From positions 1 through 25,365 of the forward strand of contig JAIKXO010000197.1 of the NCBI GenBank assembly GCA_024684065.1: DNA of 25,365 nt, read 5' to 3'. This stretch comes from Lachnospiraceae bacterium. Lineage in GTDB: Bacteria; Bacillota_A; Clostridia; Lachnospirales; Lachnospiraceae. Position numbers and translations under genes: made by a program. The notes under the pieces are model-generated. The model searched no databases. It was not told where the DNA came from and was given only the letters and a program-made list of their open reading frames with translations. This document shows positions 24,804-25,365 of the stretch, piece by piece (the first letter of the stretch is position 1; every line of letters begins with the position of its first letter).

Positions 24804-24823
24804 CGATACGTTTTGGGCAACAG

Positions 24824-24964
24824 TTATAGTAAACGCACAAAATACGTGCGTTTACTATAAAGTGATGCGCACGGCCGCACAGAGGAAATTGCCGCTATGA
24901 GCGGCGTGCGGCCGGCGCGAGGAAACGAATTAAATTTTCAAAAGGCAAAAATTAAATTCGTTTC
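24824..24964. repeat. Three-hairpin repeat element, copy 3 with different outer stems
   Basis: 141 bp. The left hairpin, TTATAGTAAACGCAC/GTGCGTTTACTATAA (24824-24838 and 24846-24860), is perfect over 15 bp but unrelated to copies 1 and 2 except for the outermost TTATA. The core (24862-24919) keeps GTGATGCG, CGGCCGC and GCGGCGTGCGGCCGGCGCG. The right hairpin (24922-24938 and 24948-24964, GAAACGAATT...AATTCGTTTC) is 17 bp with one mismatch, and is again different in sequence. It lies between the third and fourth leader-protein genes. Confidence 0.8.
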
Positions 24965-25023
24965 ATATATATTTTTGGGTAAAACAGAATGGTAAAAACT
25001 CACACATACGAAAGGAGACAACT

Positions 25024-25335
25024 ATGAACGGAAACAAGTATATGGAAATGATCAAAAAGTACAGAGGGGAAGCAAAAAATATCGAGCTTTCCGATCAGGA
25101 TATGGGGAAGGCCATCGGCGGAGTAGGCGGAGCCAATGAGGCAACCTGCCCTGTCTGCGGCAAGCCGATGAAGGCAGGCGTTATTCCGGGAATCGGCAAC
25201 GGCTGGACCTGTGAAGCCTGCGGCATAAGCACGGACGCATCCGATGCGGAAACCATCCAGATCATTAAATATATGGAGCAGATGGGTATTCCCGATATCG
25301 GTTATCCGATCTGGTGGAATCAGGTAAATCACTGA
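25024..25335 (+). CDS. Double-glycine-leader small protein 4, zinc-ribbon-like
   Basis: A 103-residue precursor with a longer leader of 33 residues ending NIELSDQDMGKAIGG. The predicted mature part begins VGGANEA and carries CPVCG and CEACG, two CxxC pairs 19 residues apart around a Gly/Pro-rich loop (AGVIPGIGNGW). This looks like a rubredoxin/zinc-ribbon-type site, or alternatively disulfides after export. It ends with an aromatic, Pro-rich tail, IGYPIWWNQVNH. AAAGGAG lies 7 bases before the ATG. No copy of the tandem operator is visible in its upstream gap, which is mostly repeat copy 3. Export by the NHLP system is inferred from the leader alone. Confidence 0.75.
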   Translation: MNGNKYMEMIKKYRGEAKNIELSDQDMGKAIGGVGGANEATCPVCGKPMKAGVIPGIGNGWTCEACGISTDASDAETIQIIKYMEQMGIPDIGYPIWWNQVNH

Positions 25336-25345
25336 ACTTAATGCT

Positions 25346-25362
25346 GAATCACTTCGTGATTC
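25346..25362 (+). other. Hairpin at the window edge
   Basis: GAATCAC-TTC-GTGATTC is a perfect 7-bp stem with a 3-nt loop, 10 bp after the stop of the zinc-ribbon-like gene. The window ends 3 bases later, so it could be the start of a terminator or of another repeat element. Confidence 0.4.
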
Positions 25363-25365
25363 GTT

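Noticed and set aside
22706..24964. The repeats as a CRISPR array or as rho-independent terminators
   Set aside because: There are no short regularly spaced direct repeats with unique spacers, and none of the hairpins is followed by a run of T on either strand.

Overview
The window looks like a chromosomal segment of a low-to-mid GC Gram-positive anaerobe, most likely a Lachnospiraceae member (Clostridia). This is inferred from strong AGGAGG ribosome sites, a LytTR-DUF3021 pair, NHLP-family exporters and FIST/Hpt sensory genes. Genus and species cannot be read from the sequence. No rRNA, tRNA, CRISPR array or transposase gene was found.

Layout. (1) Positions 1-6762, minus strand: the start of a phosphohexomutase gene, two multidomain family-2 glycosyltransferases, and a large methyltransferase fused to a kinase-like domain that resembles the WbdD type of polysaccharide chain terminator. 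Together they suggest surface-polysaccharide synthesis. (2) Positions 6763-9600, plus strand: two small proteins with short double-glycine leaders, an Hpt phosphotransfer protein and two small membrane proteins, closed by a rho-independent terminator. (3) Positions 9680-14713: a promoter followed by a compact NHLP-type export operon made of a very short HlyD-like protein, a C39 peptidase-ABC exporter and a second ABC exporter. (4) Positions 14759-19444: a LytTR regulator with its DUF3021 membrane partner, then an ABC ATPase with two ABC-2 permeases. (5) Positions 19618-24200: a pseudo-receiver/receiver protein, a second Hpt protein, a hybrid histidine kinase and a FIST sensor protein. (6) Positions 24359-25335: two more double-glycine-leader proteins, one of them zinc-ribbon-like.

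How it may work together. Four small proteins share a leader of the form ELxDxxMxxAxGG. The C39 peptidase of the NHLP exporter is the obvious candidate to cut after GG and export the remainder. No modifying enzyme (lanthionine synthetase, radical SAM, YcaO) lies in the window, so the cargo may be small folded proteins. Four promoters, in front of leader genes, one Hpt gene and the exporter operon, share a previously unlabelled tandem operator. It has two ACCGRATANNCA half-sites exactly 21 bp apart, 42 bp upstream of the -10 in three cases. The only DNA-binding protein seen is the LytTR regulator, a family whose sites are often direct repeats with this period. Export, phosphorelay and FIST sensing therefore look like one co-regulated secretion/sensing system.

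A second unnamed feature is a roughly 140-bp three-hairpin repeat, present three times between 22706 and 24964. Its GC-rich central hairpin is conserved, while its outer perfect hairpins are related in two copies and replaced by different sequences in the third. One copy cuts off the last receiver domain of the histidine kinase.
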